This document shows positions 8,561 through 17,525 of a stretch of 37,471 nucleotides of DNA, piece after piece (position 1 is the first letter of the stretch; every line of letters begins with the position of its first letter). This stretch comes from Paracoccaceae bacterium (GTDB lineage Bacteria; Pseudomonadota; Alphaproteobacteria; Rhodobacterales; Rhodobacteraceae). A program made the position numbers and the translations under genes. The stretch spans positions 1 through 37,471 of the forward strand of contig JAPOVX010000199.1 of assembly GCA_026707935.1 (NCBI GenBank). The letters are read 5' to 3'. The notes under the pieces were generated by a model. It saw nothing but the letters and a program-made list of their open reading frames with translations, ran no database searches and was not told the DNA's origin.

Positions 8561-9276
8561 GGACTGAATCAGCGCAAGACGAACAGTTTTGGAGTAAGGC
8601 TAATTCTGTCTTTATGTCGTTCTTGGTGAGGCACCCCCGAGGCGACTTGGCGGGCGGTTTCGTGAATCTAAGATTGCTTGCGAATTCAGTCGGACTCCTA
8701 CGTGTCTGCTTTCTGAACTTTCGGTTGCAAATCCACCGGTGCCATTCGCCAGATTTCGTCCTTAGTATCGCGGCAAGATGTGGTGGCATCAAAATACGTC
8801 AACTCTCGGACACCAGTGCGATGACTCGCTATGGATGTTGGGATTTGTCTGCCGAACTGTCCTGATCAAGAGGATCTAGATCATGTGAATCCAATCGACG
8901 ATGAGGTACCTTTGTGGAAAAACGGGGGAGCGGCGTGGAATAGTTATGGCTCGCCGCTTGGTCACTGTCACAGATGCTGTGTTTCAGATTGATTCGACCA
9001 AATTTTCCTGAATTTTTTCGTGCGTGTTGGAAAGGAATTGGCCAGTTTGCTCCGATTTTGACGCATGTTCAATCCATGGGCGTTTTTTAGGCTGCCAGCC
9101 TTTGAGGTACGCGGCATTCCCGTATCTGGCTCTCTGATGAATCGCGATTCTTGGATAACGGGCAGACCGAGGAACGACACGTGTCCAAATTTGGCCCGCA
9201 TTTTCCACCTAGATTTCTCCTATGCAGCAAGATAACGGCGGGCTCCGGTGGCCGAGACAGGATTCAGAGAAATTTC
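8561..9276. other. Gap of 716 bp between HD/nuclease and KAP NTPase genes
   Basis: Short frames are open on both strands (for example 8506-8865 forward and 8388-8792 reverse), but neither resembles a known protein and both largely shadow the end of the HD gene. The forward frame that leads into the KAP gene is open from 9151, yet its first 42 codons look non-coding. The region may carry the KAP gene promoter or the remains of a decayed gene. Confidence 0.4.
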
Positions 9277-11445
9277 ATGCACAATCATCAACCGTTGCCA
9301 GAAGGAGGCAAAGACAGGTTAGGTTTCTCCAAAACGGCAAAGCACCTCGCAAATGCGATTTTGGAAAACGACCTATCGGGTGGCTTTGTTATTGGAGTGG
9401 AAGGGACTTGGGGTTCCGGCAAAACGTCGCTTGTGAATCTTGCTCTAAGGCAAATTCAGCAATGCAAGAACAATAACAAACCACAGATTATCGAATTCAA
9501 ACCATGGCTAGTTGGTGAAAGGAAAGATCTGCTTAAGGAACTGTTCAACCAAATCGCCGGGGTAGTCAAGAATGTTGTGGATGATGCTGAGGCCATCAGG
9601 GCTAAAAATCTCCTGAGAGTGTATTCACAAGTGGCATCCGGAATTGGAGGTCTGGCTGAAATTGCTGCAGTATTCGAAGTGCCTCTTGCCAATAAAGTGA
9701 AACGGTTTTTTAAGGCGACAGGCGTAAAAGCCGGTGAACTTGCAGAGACATCACTAAGGGACGTCAAGAATGATCTGAAACAAACTCTAGCGAAGTCAAA
9801 GGCACCGATTGTCATATTCGTAGATGACCTCGACCGCCTTGATCCCGAAGAAGCCGTAGAAGTTCTCAGACTTATCCGGGTTGTGGCGGACTTTCCGAAC
9901 ATCGCATATGTGGTCGCGTATGATTCGGTAATTCTCGCCGAGAACATCAAGACAGCATTGGAAATCGAAAACGGCGAAGGTTACATAGAAAAGGTCGTTC
10001 AAGTTTCATTCCGAATGCCCGAACCACTAAGGTATGACTTAATCGGTTGGTTCGAAGAAGAAGCAGCGCGATTACTCATAAAAGACAGAGAAAATACGGC
10101 GCAAATTCAGAGATTTAGGAGCGCAATTCACAACTGGGCTCCGGTCTGTCTTTCTACACCCCGCGACGTGGTCAGAACATTCAGTTCGTTGAAACTGTAT
10201 GCCAAGCCAATTCCCGGGCGTTTCGATCCGGGTGACATGGTTTTCCTGCAGTTGATTCGTTTGAGAATGCCTAGTTTATATAAATGGGTTGAAAACTATG
10301 TATACAATCTTTCGATGCTTGGGGACGGATATTTTATTCCTCCTGGCGTCCCAGAAAGGGCGGGGAAGGAACTCCTAAAGGCAATTGAGGGAGACAGTAG
10401 TAGAAAGTCTGATCTCGTTGATGCTCTAGCAAAAATATTACCAGGCATAGACATGTGGGCGGGTGAACAAGACAGCGAAGGTTTCAAAGTTTACTCGGGT
10501 TTGTCGCCCGATGAAATGAATTTTCTTTCACAGGAAATGAGGCTCGCAAGCAGGAATCATTTTCGCCGTTATTTCTCGTTCGACATGCCTGACGGATATC
10601 TTTCCGATACTGAAGTCATTGCGTTTATCAACATTGCGAAGACGAATAAAAAATTGGCTTTGGACCAGTTTACTAAGAAGGCGACAGAGAAGCGACCTCA
10701 AGGAGGTGTAATGGGAGAAGTACTACTGTCTCGTATCCTCGAACGGCAGAGCGAACTCGATGTCGATGATATCCGTGCAGTTTTCAACGTCTTAGGCAAA
10801 GGGATGGATGTCTTGGCAGCAAATGCACCCGGACCATGGGGGCACCCGAGTTATCTCACAGGGGAAAGAGGCACAATTTTTGGCATTATCGAACAACTGA
10901 ACAAAGCTGACCGGAAAACAATTTTACAGGATATTTTCAGGCCTGGCACGTCGTATTCATGGCTCTCTGGAATTATACGAAGTTCGACTTTCGAACACGG
11001 CCTTGCAGGCGACCGCGCCAAGCCTGAAGAGAACCGGCTGCTCAATTCGAGCGAATTTGAAATGATCCGACAACTGTATCTCGACATGATTCACAACGAG
11101 GATCCCGCAACACTCCTCGGTGTGTTTGATTTCCTCGACTTTCTCTATTCATGGTTTCAGTTAGGCGACGAACAAAAAGTTCTTGAATGGGTGGCATCGC
11201 AGTCGAATACTGATGAAGACTTGCTATCCCTGCTGGACCGTATGGCAGGTTCTGTGTCGGACCTGACTCCCCATTTGAAACCCCAAGACCTCCAGTCTTT
11301 TTTCGATGACATTGCCACTATTGAGAAGCGTGTGACGGCAATAGCTGAGGATCAGCACCAGACTCTGGAGGTCCGGGAAAAAGCCAATAAAGTGTTGGGC
11401 GCACTGCAGCTCGGCAGAGAAAAAGAGGCACTATTTCCAAGTTAA
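9277..11445 (+). CDS. KAP-family P-loop NTPase
   Basis: The 722-residue protein has Walker A GTWGSGKT at residues 43-50, the EFKPWLVGE region (73-81) typical of KAP NTPases, and a Walker B strand VIFVDDLDRLD (179-189). KAP NTPases are STAND-like ATPases often found in phage-defence and toxin-like loci. Many have membrane segments between Walker A and B; the segment here (about 118-140) is only weakly hydrophobic, so this may be a soluble member. The C-terminal 400 residues have no recognisable domain and could sense a trigger or act as effector. I chose ATG 9277 because AGAGAAA precedes it and the domain begins directly after. The gene is among the most AT-rich in the window, which supports recent acquisition. 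It has no close co-transcribed neighbour. Confidence 0.88.
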   Translation: MHNHQPLPEGGKDRLGFSKTAKHLANAILENDLSGGFVIGVEGTWGSGKTSLVNLALRQIQQCKNNNKPQIIEFKPWLVGERKDLLKELFNQIAGVVKNVVDDAEAIRAKNLLRVYSQVASGIGGLAEIAAVFEVPLANKVKRFFKATGVKAGELAETSLRDVKNDLKQTLAKSKAPIVIFVDDLDRLDPEEAVEVLRLIRVVADFPNIAYVVAYDSVILAENIKTALEIENGEGYIEKVVQVSFRMPEPLRYDLIGWFEEEAARLLIKDRENTAQIQRFRSAIHNWAPVCLSTPRDVVRTFSSLKLYAKPIPGRFDPGDMVFLQLIRLRMPSLYKWVENYVYNLSMLGDGYFIPPGVPERAGKELLKAIEGDSSRKSDLVDALAKILPGIDMWAGEQDSEGFKVYSGLSPDEMNFLSQEMRLASRNHFRRYFSFDMPDGYLSDTEVIAFINIAKTNKKLALDQFTKKATEKRPQGGVMGEVLLSRILERQSELDVDDIRAVFNVLGKGMDVLAANAPGPWGHPSYLTGERGTIFGIIEQLNKADRKTILQDIFRPGTSYSWLSGIIRSSTFEHGLAGDRAKPEENRLLNSSEFEMIRQLYLDMIHNEDPATLLGVFDFLDFLYSWFQLGDEQKVLEWVASQSNTDEDLLSLLDRMAGSVSDLTPHLKPQDLQSFFDDIATIEKRVTAIAEDQHQTLEVREKANKVLGALQLGREKEALFPS

Positions 11446-11925
11446 GCGTATTTCGTTTGCCCGTACAAACTTCCAGAAGGTCGCTCACGTAGCGAATTCA
11501 TCCAGCACGATCCGGCACTCGGCTTCCTGCTTGTAGTCTTACATAAATGCGCAAGATTTTATTCATGTACAAGATGTCTCGATGGATCGGTGCAGGTTTT
11601 TATGAATTTGACGGCAAATCCCGAAAGCCTGGCGAAAGGTGTTACGGCGACATACAGCGTGACACTAAATGGGATAAATGTCGAACTGCCCGACCTTTAA
11701 GGCGACCTGTGCGCTGACAGGAATCTCACTCTACTTCCGTTGATCGAGCATACACGAGACCCTGCAAGCAGACGGTAACCAACATTACGAATCCAAAAAA
11801 ATTTAGATCGCTTTCCGGTTGTGAATCATTGGATGGGCAACATAGGTGACGAGGGATTTTTGGCGGTAGCTGATGTTCTTGCGTGGCCGATTCGGATAGT
11901 TCGGAATTTGCAGGCGGGTAAGATT
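11446..11925. other. Convergent gap with a possible gene remnant
   Basis: The gap lies between the ends of the KAP gene and the reverse-strand cysteine desulfurase. A short forward frame from ATG 11602 to TAA 11700 would encode 32 residues with a beta-rich look, but it has no upstream domain and no clear ribosome binding site. It may be a remnant or chance. No terminator with a T-tract is obvious. Confidence 0.35.
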
Positions 11926-13086
11926 TCACGAGCCATCCTGTAAAGCACGCAAAACCAAATCTGCGGCCGACTTAACGTCATCGTCGGTCGTGAAACGTCC
12001 AAAGCTGAAACGAATTGATGCGTCGCATTCATCCGTTGAGAGCCCCAACGCGAGAAGGACATGGGATAGTTCAGGCATGCCCGTAGTACAGGCTGAACCA
12101 GTGGAAGCAGCGAGTTTCGGCTGGAGTGCACCAAGAATCTCTTCCGCCTCGTGGCCAACGAACTTCAAATTCGCATTTCCCGGATGACGCCTGCTAGGCC
12201 CAGGACCATTGAGGGAGACACACGGATTCCCGTTCTCAATTTGACGGACGAATTCGTCTCTTTGGTTTCCAATCCTCTTGCGTTCTGAATCCGCTTCGCC
12301 GTTGGCCGCTAGTTCGGCGGCGACACCCATTCCGACACAAAGTGGAAGCGGCAATGTTCCTGAACGAAGACCTTTTTGCTGGTCGCCACCATAGATCAGG
12401 GGCTCGATCCTTTCCTGCAGTTCACGGCGAATGTAAAGGGCACCGATACCTTGTGGGCCGTACATCTTGTGCGCGGAGAGACTGATAAAATCCGCATGGC
12501 TTGCAAACGTCTTCGTGTTGACTGCGCAGGGAGCCTGCGCCGCATCGCAATGCAGGAGGATCCCGTGGGGAGCTAACAATCCGGAGACTCGTGGAAGGTC
12601 CTGAATCGTGCCAACTTCGTTGTTCACAGCCATGATCGACGCCAAGAGAACGTCGTCTCCGAGCGCGGATTGAAATGCGGCCAGATCAAGCAGCCCTTCC
12701 GGATTGACGGGAATAGATTCGACACTAAACCCCATACGCTTGGCGATCGCCTGTGAAGCTGACAGGGTACATTTGTGCTCGATCGCACTAACAAGTATAC
12801 GCCTCCGACCTCGCGGTGCGCGAAAAGCAGGGCCGAACAGGGCGAGATTATTGGCCTCGGTTGCACCCGACGTAAAAACGATCTCATCCGGATCAGCCCC
12901 GATGAGTGCGGCAACGGAACTTGCGGCGGCGTCCACCGCAAGATGAGCTTGCCATCCCACGATGTGGCCGCTTGAATGCGGGTTCCCAAAGGATTCGTTC
13001 CAGAACGGGGCCATGCGGTCGCGCACGCGCGGGTCGAGGGGCGTTGTCGCCTGATAATCGGCGTAAATTGTCGAAGTGTCATTCAT
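11926..13086 (-). CDS. sspA: Cysteine desulfurase of the phosphorothioation system (SspA/DndA type)
   Basis: The 386-residue PLP enzyme mobilises sulfur from L-cysteine and carries it as a persulfide to the DNA-modifying partner. Visible motifs are SGATEANN (73-80), H104, DAAQ (181-184), the PLP lysine K207 in SAHKMYG (204-210), GGDQQKGLRSGT (233-244) and the persulfide cysteine C333 in STGSACT (328-334). These are shared with IscS and NifS. The assignment to DNA phosphorothioation rests on the divergent neighbour cluster with DUF4007 and a PAPS-reductase-like gene, and on the absence of any IscU or Fe-S assembly gene nearby. The start codon is separated from the sspB start by 93 bases. A housekeeping desulfurase is the main alternative but fits the context poorly. 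Confidence 0.88.
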   Translation of the reverse strand: MNDTSTIYADYQATTPLDPRVRDRMAPFWNESFGNPHSSGHIVGWQAHLAVDAAASSVAALIGADPDEIVFTSGATEANNLALFGPAFRAPRGRRRILVSAIEHKCTLSASQAIAKRMGFSVESIPVNPEGLLDLAAFQSALGDDVLLASIMAVNNEVGTIQDLPRVSGLLAPHGILLHCDAAQAPCAVNTKTFASHADFISLSAHKMYGPQGIGALYIRRELQERIEPLIYGGDQQKGLRSGTLPLPLCVGMGVAAELAANGEADSERKRIGNQRDEFVRQIENGNPCVSLNGPGPSRRHPGNANLKFVGHEAEEILGALQPKLAASTGSACTTGMPELSHVLLALGLSTDECDASIRFSFGRFTTDDDVKSAADLVLRALQDGS

Positions 13087-13179
13087 GGGCTTTGGACTGG
13101 AGACTACCGCCAGTTAAGCTTTGACGATCGATTGTCAATGAGATACGGCTGATCTGGACAGTTCTTCCAGATTGACGAC
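13087..13179. promoter_or_regulatory. Divergent sspA/sspB promoter region
   Basis: These 93 bases are the only space between the two oppositely transcribed arms of the phosphorothioation locus, so both promoters and any operator must lie here or just inside the genes. On the reverse strand TTGACA (complement of 13133-13138) can serve as a -35 box for sspA with TTAACT 15 bases downstream. On the forward strand TTGTCA at 13132-13137 is a possible -35 for sspB. Both overlap the palindrome at 13121-13138. Confidence 0.5.
13121..13138. repeat. 18-bp near-perfect palindrome, candidate operator
   Basis: The sequence TTGACGATCGATTGTCAA reads the same on both strands except for one G/T pair (positions 6 and 13). 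It lies centrally in the divergent gap and overlaps both candidate -35 boxes, which is where a dimeric repressor controlling both arms would bind. No regulator gene with a helix-turn-helix domain is seen next to the locus. Confidence 0.5.
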
Positions 13180-14133
13180 ATGCCGCGCGGTCCCTTGTAC
13201 AAAAATGGTTATCAGCCGAAGCTCTCGGGCCATGAGACCTTTCCATTGAGGTATGGGTGGCTCAAGAAAGCCTTTGACGCAGTACTAGAACAAAAGGGGA
13301 ACGCAAGTCAACGATCAGTGTTTCTCGCCGACGACGCCATTGCGCGCTTTGGTGTTGGGCGAAACATGGTCGGATCGATGCGCCATTGGGCGATGACGGC
13401 CGGCGTGATTTCCAATGACGGATGCAGGACGACGCCTCTCGGCCACTTTCTATTCGGTTCACGTGGTTTCGATCCCTACATGGAAGACCCGGTCACATCA
13501 TGGCTCGTTCACTGGAAGTTGAGTGGGAACCCGCGAAACACGACCTGGTATTGGGCGTTCAGCTACTATCCCGCCCTAACTTTTGATCGCGATGCGCTGG
13601 TTCGCGGTATCGAGAAGTTGGTTAGGGAGCATCGTGGAACGCGGGCATCGACATCGACGATCAGAAACGACGTTGCCTGTTTCGTGCGGACCTATGTTGG
13701 CCAGCCACCTTCAGTAAAGACGGGTCATGAGGAATCGCTGGAGTGTCCGCTCGCCGAACTCGGCCTGATTCAGCCCACGGGAAAGAGGTCCGGCTTTCGG
13801 TTTGTCCGAGGTCGAAAGCCCACGCTCGGCGCAGGCATGGTTGCCTATGCGGTTCGTGAATTTTGGACGAACCGGTCGGCTTCTGCAGCACGGACCCTCT
13901 CATTTGAAGCCCTTGCACACGAGCTAGGATCGCCAGGCCGGGTTTTTATGCTTGATGAGAACGCATTGGCTGATTTGCTGCTGGAGATCGAGGATGTAAC
14001 CAGGGGCGCGTATCGATGGTCGGAAACTGCGGGGCTGAAACAGTTGATTTGTGAACGGGAGGTGAATCCGGACGAAGCCGTTTGGTTCCTCGACCGCGAT
14101 TCCAGTCGCCGGTTCCGACGGACTGCCGCCTGA
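13180..14133 (+). CDS. sspB: DUF4007 protein, SspB-like component of DNA phosphorothioation
   Basis: The 317-residue protein opens with SGHETFPLRYGWL (residues 16-28), which I recognise as the hallmark of the DUF4007 family. This family is typically coded next to PAPS-reductase-like proteins in single-strand phosphorothioation loci. From memory of the published Ssp work, SspB is a DNA-nicking protein needed for sulfur insertion; I cannot see a catalytic motif directly. There are no membrane segments or signal peptide. Its TGA stop overlaps the next start codon by one base (TGATG at 14131-14135), showing translational coupling to the ATPase gene. No clear Shine-Dalgarno sequence precedes the ATG at 13180. 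It begins the forward operon sspB-sspC-sspD-helicase-GHKL-PLD. Confidence 0.85.
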   Translation: MPRGPLYKNGYQPKLSGHETFPLRYGWLKKAFDAVLEQKGNASQRSVFLADDAIARFGVGRNMVGSMRHWAMTAGVISNDGCRTTPLGHFLFGSRGFDPYMEDPVTSWLVHWKLSGNPRNTTWYWAFSYYPALTFDRDALVRGIEKLVREHRGTRASTSTIRNDVACFVRTYVGQPPSVKTGHEESLECPLAELGLIQPTGKRSGFRFVRGRKPTLGAGMVAYAVREFWTNRSASAARTLSFEALAHELGSPGRVFMLDENALADLLLEIEDVTRGAYRWSETAGLKQLICEREVNPDEAVWFLDRDSSRRFRRTAA

Positions 14134-17100
14134 TGGCACTTGCGGAACGAGTCAAGGTGGCGCGCCGCTACCAGCGTGCAATTCGAATCGACAGCGACTT
14201 CGGTGATCCGGCCGCACTGGAGGGATTCGTTTGTCCGCAATCGTCGTCTGAAGTCCTCGAAACCATGGCTCGACATGCGTACGAAACCGGACAGGCGGCC
14301 TTTACATGGACGGGGCCCTACGGTGGGGGCAAGTCCAGTCTTGCCGTTGTTCTGGGTGCAATGCTGAACGGAAAGACCGATCTACGGAGTGAAGCGCGGG
14401 CCATCGTTGGAGAGAGAGTGTCTTCACTCCTTAAGGATGCGTTTCCGCCTAAAAGCCGAGGTTGGCAACTTTTGCCTGTAACGGGTCGGCGCGATCATCC
14501 CGCACAGGTTATTGGGGAAGCCATTGCCGAATGTGGCCTTTTGCCGGGCGAGAGGACACCATCGGTCTGGTCCGAAAAAACCGTCATCGACACTCTATCA
14601 AGAATCTCCAAGCGTTACCCGCGCGCTGGCGGCGGTCTCGCTGTGTTCATAGATGAACTCGGAAAATTTTTGGAGGGCGCAGCCCGAGACGGAACAGATA
14701 TTCATCTTTTCCAACAACTTGCTGAAATTGCCTCTCGCAGCGACGGCAGGCTGCTGGTTGTCGGAATCCTTCATCAAGCCTTCGAGGAATATGCGCATCG
14801 CCTGTCCCACGAGACCCGGGACGAATGGTCCAAGATTCAGGGGAGATTTGTCGATCTGCCGATCAATACGGACGGAAACGAACAGATTGATCTTCTGGCA
14901 AGGGCTATCGAGAGCGACTGCCGAGAGGATTGGGTCCGGGAACTGGCGGGGAGAGTTGCCGAACTTGTGCAAGGTACGAAGCCACCTCGACTGACTACAA
15001 TGCTGGTCAACTGCTGGCCGCTACATCCGGTAACGGCGTGCTTCCTCGGTCCGTTGTCGCGGCGACGTTTCGGACAAAACCAGAGAAGCCTGTTCGGTTT
15101 TTTGAACTCGTCCGAACCGAAAGGGTTCCGTGACTTTCTGAGCACTGCGTCTGACGGTGATCTCTATACGCCCGACCGGCTGTGGGATTACCTGCGCATT
15201 AACCTAGAACCGTCGATTCTGGTGTCGCCCGATGGCCACCGCTGGGCTCAGGCGGCGGATGCGTTTGTGAGATGCGAAACCTTAGGTGGCTCCGAACTGC
15301 ACTTGCGCCTGTTAAAAGTCGTTGCCCTAGCGGACCTTCTCAAGGAACGATCCCGCCTTCAGGCGAGTCGGGCTTTGCTTGAATTGGTTTTTCCGGACCG
15401 AGCCACGGATGTGGTCAGATCGGCCCTGGACGATCTGCGCCGATGGTCGTTGGTTTCTTTTCGACGGTTTTCCGGAGCGTGGACCATATTCGAGGGCAGT
15501 GACTTTGACATCGACAAGGCTGTCGCGGAGGCGATCCCGGACGTGGCTGGAACGCACGACGAAGCGCTTAAGCGACTCGCAACGTTTCGACCGATGGTCG
15601 CGAAACGCCATTATCACGATACCGGTGCCTTGAGATGGTTTGACGTCAGCGTGGTTCCGCTCGCAAAGCTAAAGGAGACAGTTCGTACCTACGAACCCAT
15701 TCATGGCGCGATCGGGTGCTTTCTGCTTGCCATTCCTGCGGAAGGTGAGCCGGTCGAAAAAGCCAAACGGCTTTGCCGGGAGGCGTCGAGGCTCGACAGC
15801 GACTGGGATACGGTTGTCGGCCTGTCGCCAAGTGCCTGGAGCATTCCCGGCTTGGTGATCGAACTTGCCGCGCTGGAGCATGTAGGCGAAGACCATCCAG
15901 AATTGCAAGGCGATCGTGTGGCTCGAACCGAAGTGGCTGCACGTATCGGCGCCATTCGCGAACGGCTAGAAAGCGTTCTTGAAAGAGCGTACGACATCGC
16001 GACTTGGTATCGCGAAGGGGAGCGGGCATCCAGAAGGTCTCGCTCGGAGTTGAACCTCCTTGCCTCTAGGCTTGCTGACCAGAGGTTTTCGGATGCGCCG
16101 ACTCTTCACAATGAGCTATTGGGCCGAACCAAGCCCTCGAGTAGCGCAGCCGCAGCAAGAAACGCTCTTCTGCGACGGATGGCGACAATGGAGCACGAAG
16201 AGTGCTTGGGCATTGAGGGGTTCCCGGCAGAAGGCGGGCTGTATTATTCGCTGCTCAAGGGTCCACGACTTCATCGGAAGACAAAGAACGGTTGGCGTTT
16301 TGTATCGCCGAAAGCCAGGTATGGAGATCCCTGCAACCTCGGGCTGCTTTGGCAAGCGGGGAGGAAACTGCTTAAGGCGAATTCAGATCAAGTGGTTCCG
16401 ATCGAGGAATTATACGAAATCTGGAAAGCCGCTCCTTATGGAGTCAAAGCCGGGTTCCTTCCCGTTTTGGCAGTCGCTTTTTTGCTGTCAGAGCGCAGTA
16501 ATCTCGCTTTCTATCGCAAGGGGGTGTTTCAGGCCGGATTTTCGGATCTGGATGTCGAATACCTTGTAGATGACCCGCGCGACATTCAGGTTCGCTGGAT
16601 GGACCTATCCGGGGTGTCTCGGGACCTCCTGACGGAGTTGGCTGACGTAGTACGCGAGTTTGATCCGGACAACCCGCTTCGGTGCCTGGAGCCGATCGAT
16701 GTCGCACGAGGCCTTGTTTCCATCTATGACAGTTTGCCACCTTGGGTGCAGCGAACTCAGCGGCTTTCGCGACGCGCCATGCGTATCAAGCAATTGTTCA
16801 AACAGGCCAAGGACCCGAACCGGTTGATCTTCGACGATCTGCCGCGGATGCACACGGCGACCGACCAATGCGCCTCCGAAACTGCAGCGGTCAGAATCGC
16901 AGGCATGTTGCGCGAGACGCTTCTTGAACTGCGCCAAACCTATCCTGCAATGCTTGGCCGCCTTCGAGAGACTCTCTTGACTGAACTGCACGTCCCGTCC
17001 ACGGCCCCGGCGATGATGGAGGAACTCAGGGCTCGCGCAGCGAACGTTCGTGAACTTGGCGGAGATCACCGTTCGGAGGCCTTTATCATGCGGGTCGCGC

Positions 17101-17525
17101 GATTTGACGGAAGCGACGTCGACATGGAGGGACTAGCGGGAATGGCAGTTAACAAACCTGTCAATGCGTGGATTGATCAGGACATCGATAAGGCGATGGT
17201 AGAACTTGCAGATATGTCACAAAAGTTTGTGCGTGTAGAAGCCTTCGCTCATGTCCGTGGACGGGAAGACAACAGGCATGCCATGGCGGTTGTCGTCGGG
17301 CTGAGTGGGAAGTTGAACCCAGTACGAGGCGAGTTTGATGTCACTGGTCAGGATCGCGAAGCTGTGGAATCTGTAATGGAAGCGGTCAATTCGGCGTTGC
17401 ACGACACCGGAGAAGATCGTCGGAATGTATTGCTCGCTGCTCTCGCCGAGGTGAGTGCGGCATACCTTGAAAACCTCAGCTTTTCCCCTCCAAGCGGGGT
17501 CGGAAAAGAGGAACATTCGGGATGA
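14133..17525 (+). CDS. sspC: Large P-loop ATPase, SspC-like
   Basis: The 1130-residue protein carries Walker A GPYGGGKSS at residues 61-69 and Walker B LAVFIDELGK at 169-178; the remainder has no domain I can name. Its place between the DUF4007 and PAPS-reductase-like genes matches SspC, the ATPase of the single-strand phosphorothioate modification complex. The size and architecture also recall BrxC/PglY ATPases of BREX, but no pglZ or methylase is present here. I chose ATG 14133, which overlaps the sspB stop by one base, over an upstream frame opening at 14082 inside sspB. The gene end overlaps sspD by four bases (ATGA). ATP hydrolysis probably drives complex remodelling on DNA; this is inference. 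Confidence 0.85.
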   Translation: MALAERVKVARRYQRAIRIDSDFGDPAALEGFVCPQSSSEVLETMARHAYETGQAAFTWTGPYGGGKSSLAVVLGAMLNGKTDLRSEARAIVGERVSSLLKDAFPPKSRGWQLLPVTGRRDHPAQVIGEAIAECGLLPGERTPSVWSEKTVIDTLSRISKRYPRAGGGLAVFIDELGKFLEGAARDGTDIHLFQQLAEIASRSDGRLLVVGILHQAFEEYAHRLSHETRDEWSKIQGRFVDLPINTDGNEQIDLLARAIESDCREDWVRELAGRVAELVQGTKPPRLTTMLVNCWPLHPVTACFLGPLSRRRFGQNQRSLFGFLNSSEPKGFRDFLSTASDGDLYTPDRLWDYLRINLEPSILVSPDGHRWAQAADAFVRCETLGGSELHLRLLKVVALADLLKERSRLQASRALLELVFPDRATDVVRSALDDLRRWSLVSFRRFSGAWTIFEGSDFDIDKAVAEAIPDVAGTHDEALKRLATFRPMVAKRHYHDTGALRWFDVSVVPLAKLKETVRTYEPIHGAIGCFLLAIPAEGEPVEKAKRLCREASRLDSDWDTVVGLSPSAWSIPGLVIELAALEHVGEDHPELQGDRVARTEVAARIGAIRERLESVLERAYDIATWYREGERASRRSRSELNLLASRLADQRFSDAPTLHNELLGRTKPSSSAAAARNALLRRMATMEHEECLGIEGFPAEGGLYYSLLKGPRLHRKTKNGWRFVSPKARYGDPCNLGLLWQAGRKLLKANSDQVVPIEELYEIWKAAPYGVKAGFLPVLAVAFLLSERSNLAFYRKGVFQAGFSDLDVEYLVDDPRDIQVRWMDLSGVSRDLLTELADVVREFDPDNPLRCLEPIDVARGLVSIYDSLPPWVQRTQRLSRRAMRIKQLFKQAKDPNRLIFDDLPRMHTATDQCASETAAVRIAGMLRETLLELRQTYPAMLGRLRETLLTELHVPSTAPAMMEELRARAANVRELGGDHRSEAFIMRVARFDGSDVDMEGLAGMAVNKPVNAWIDQDIDKAMVELADMSQKFVRVEAFAHVRGREDNRHAMAVVVGLSGKLNPVRGEFDVTGQDREAVESVMEAVNSALHDTGEDRRNVLLAALAEVSAAYLENLSFSPPSGVGKEEHSG

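Noticed and set aside
8506..8865. Forward 119-codon frame after the HD/nuclease gene
   Set aside because: The first part overlaps the HD gene end in another frame; it has no ribosome binding site and no recognisable domain. A decayed gene cannot be excluded.
11926..13086. Housekeeping IscS with Fe-S cluster assembly role
   Set aside because: No IscU, IscA, HscA or SufE-type genes are nearby, and the gene is divergent from an sspBCD operon.
14133..17525. BREX BrxC/PglY-like ATPase, suggesting a BREX locus
   Set aside because: Size and the presence of a PAPS-reductase-like gene recall type 4 BREX, but there is no PglZ, BrxL or methylase gene, and DUF4007 with a cysteine desulfurase fits the Ssp system better.
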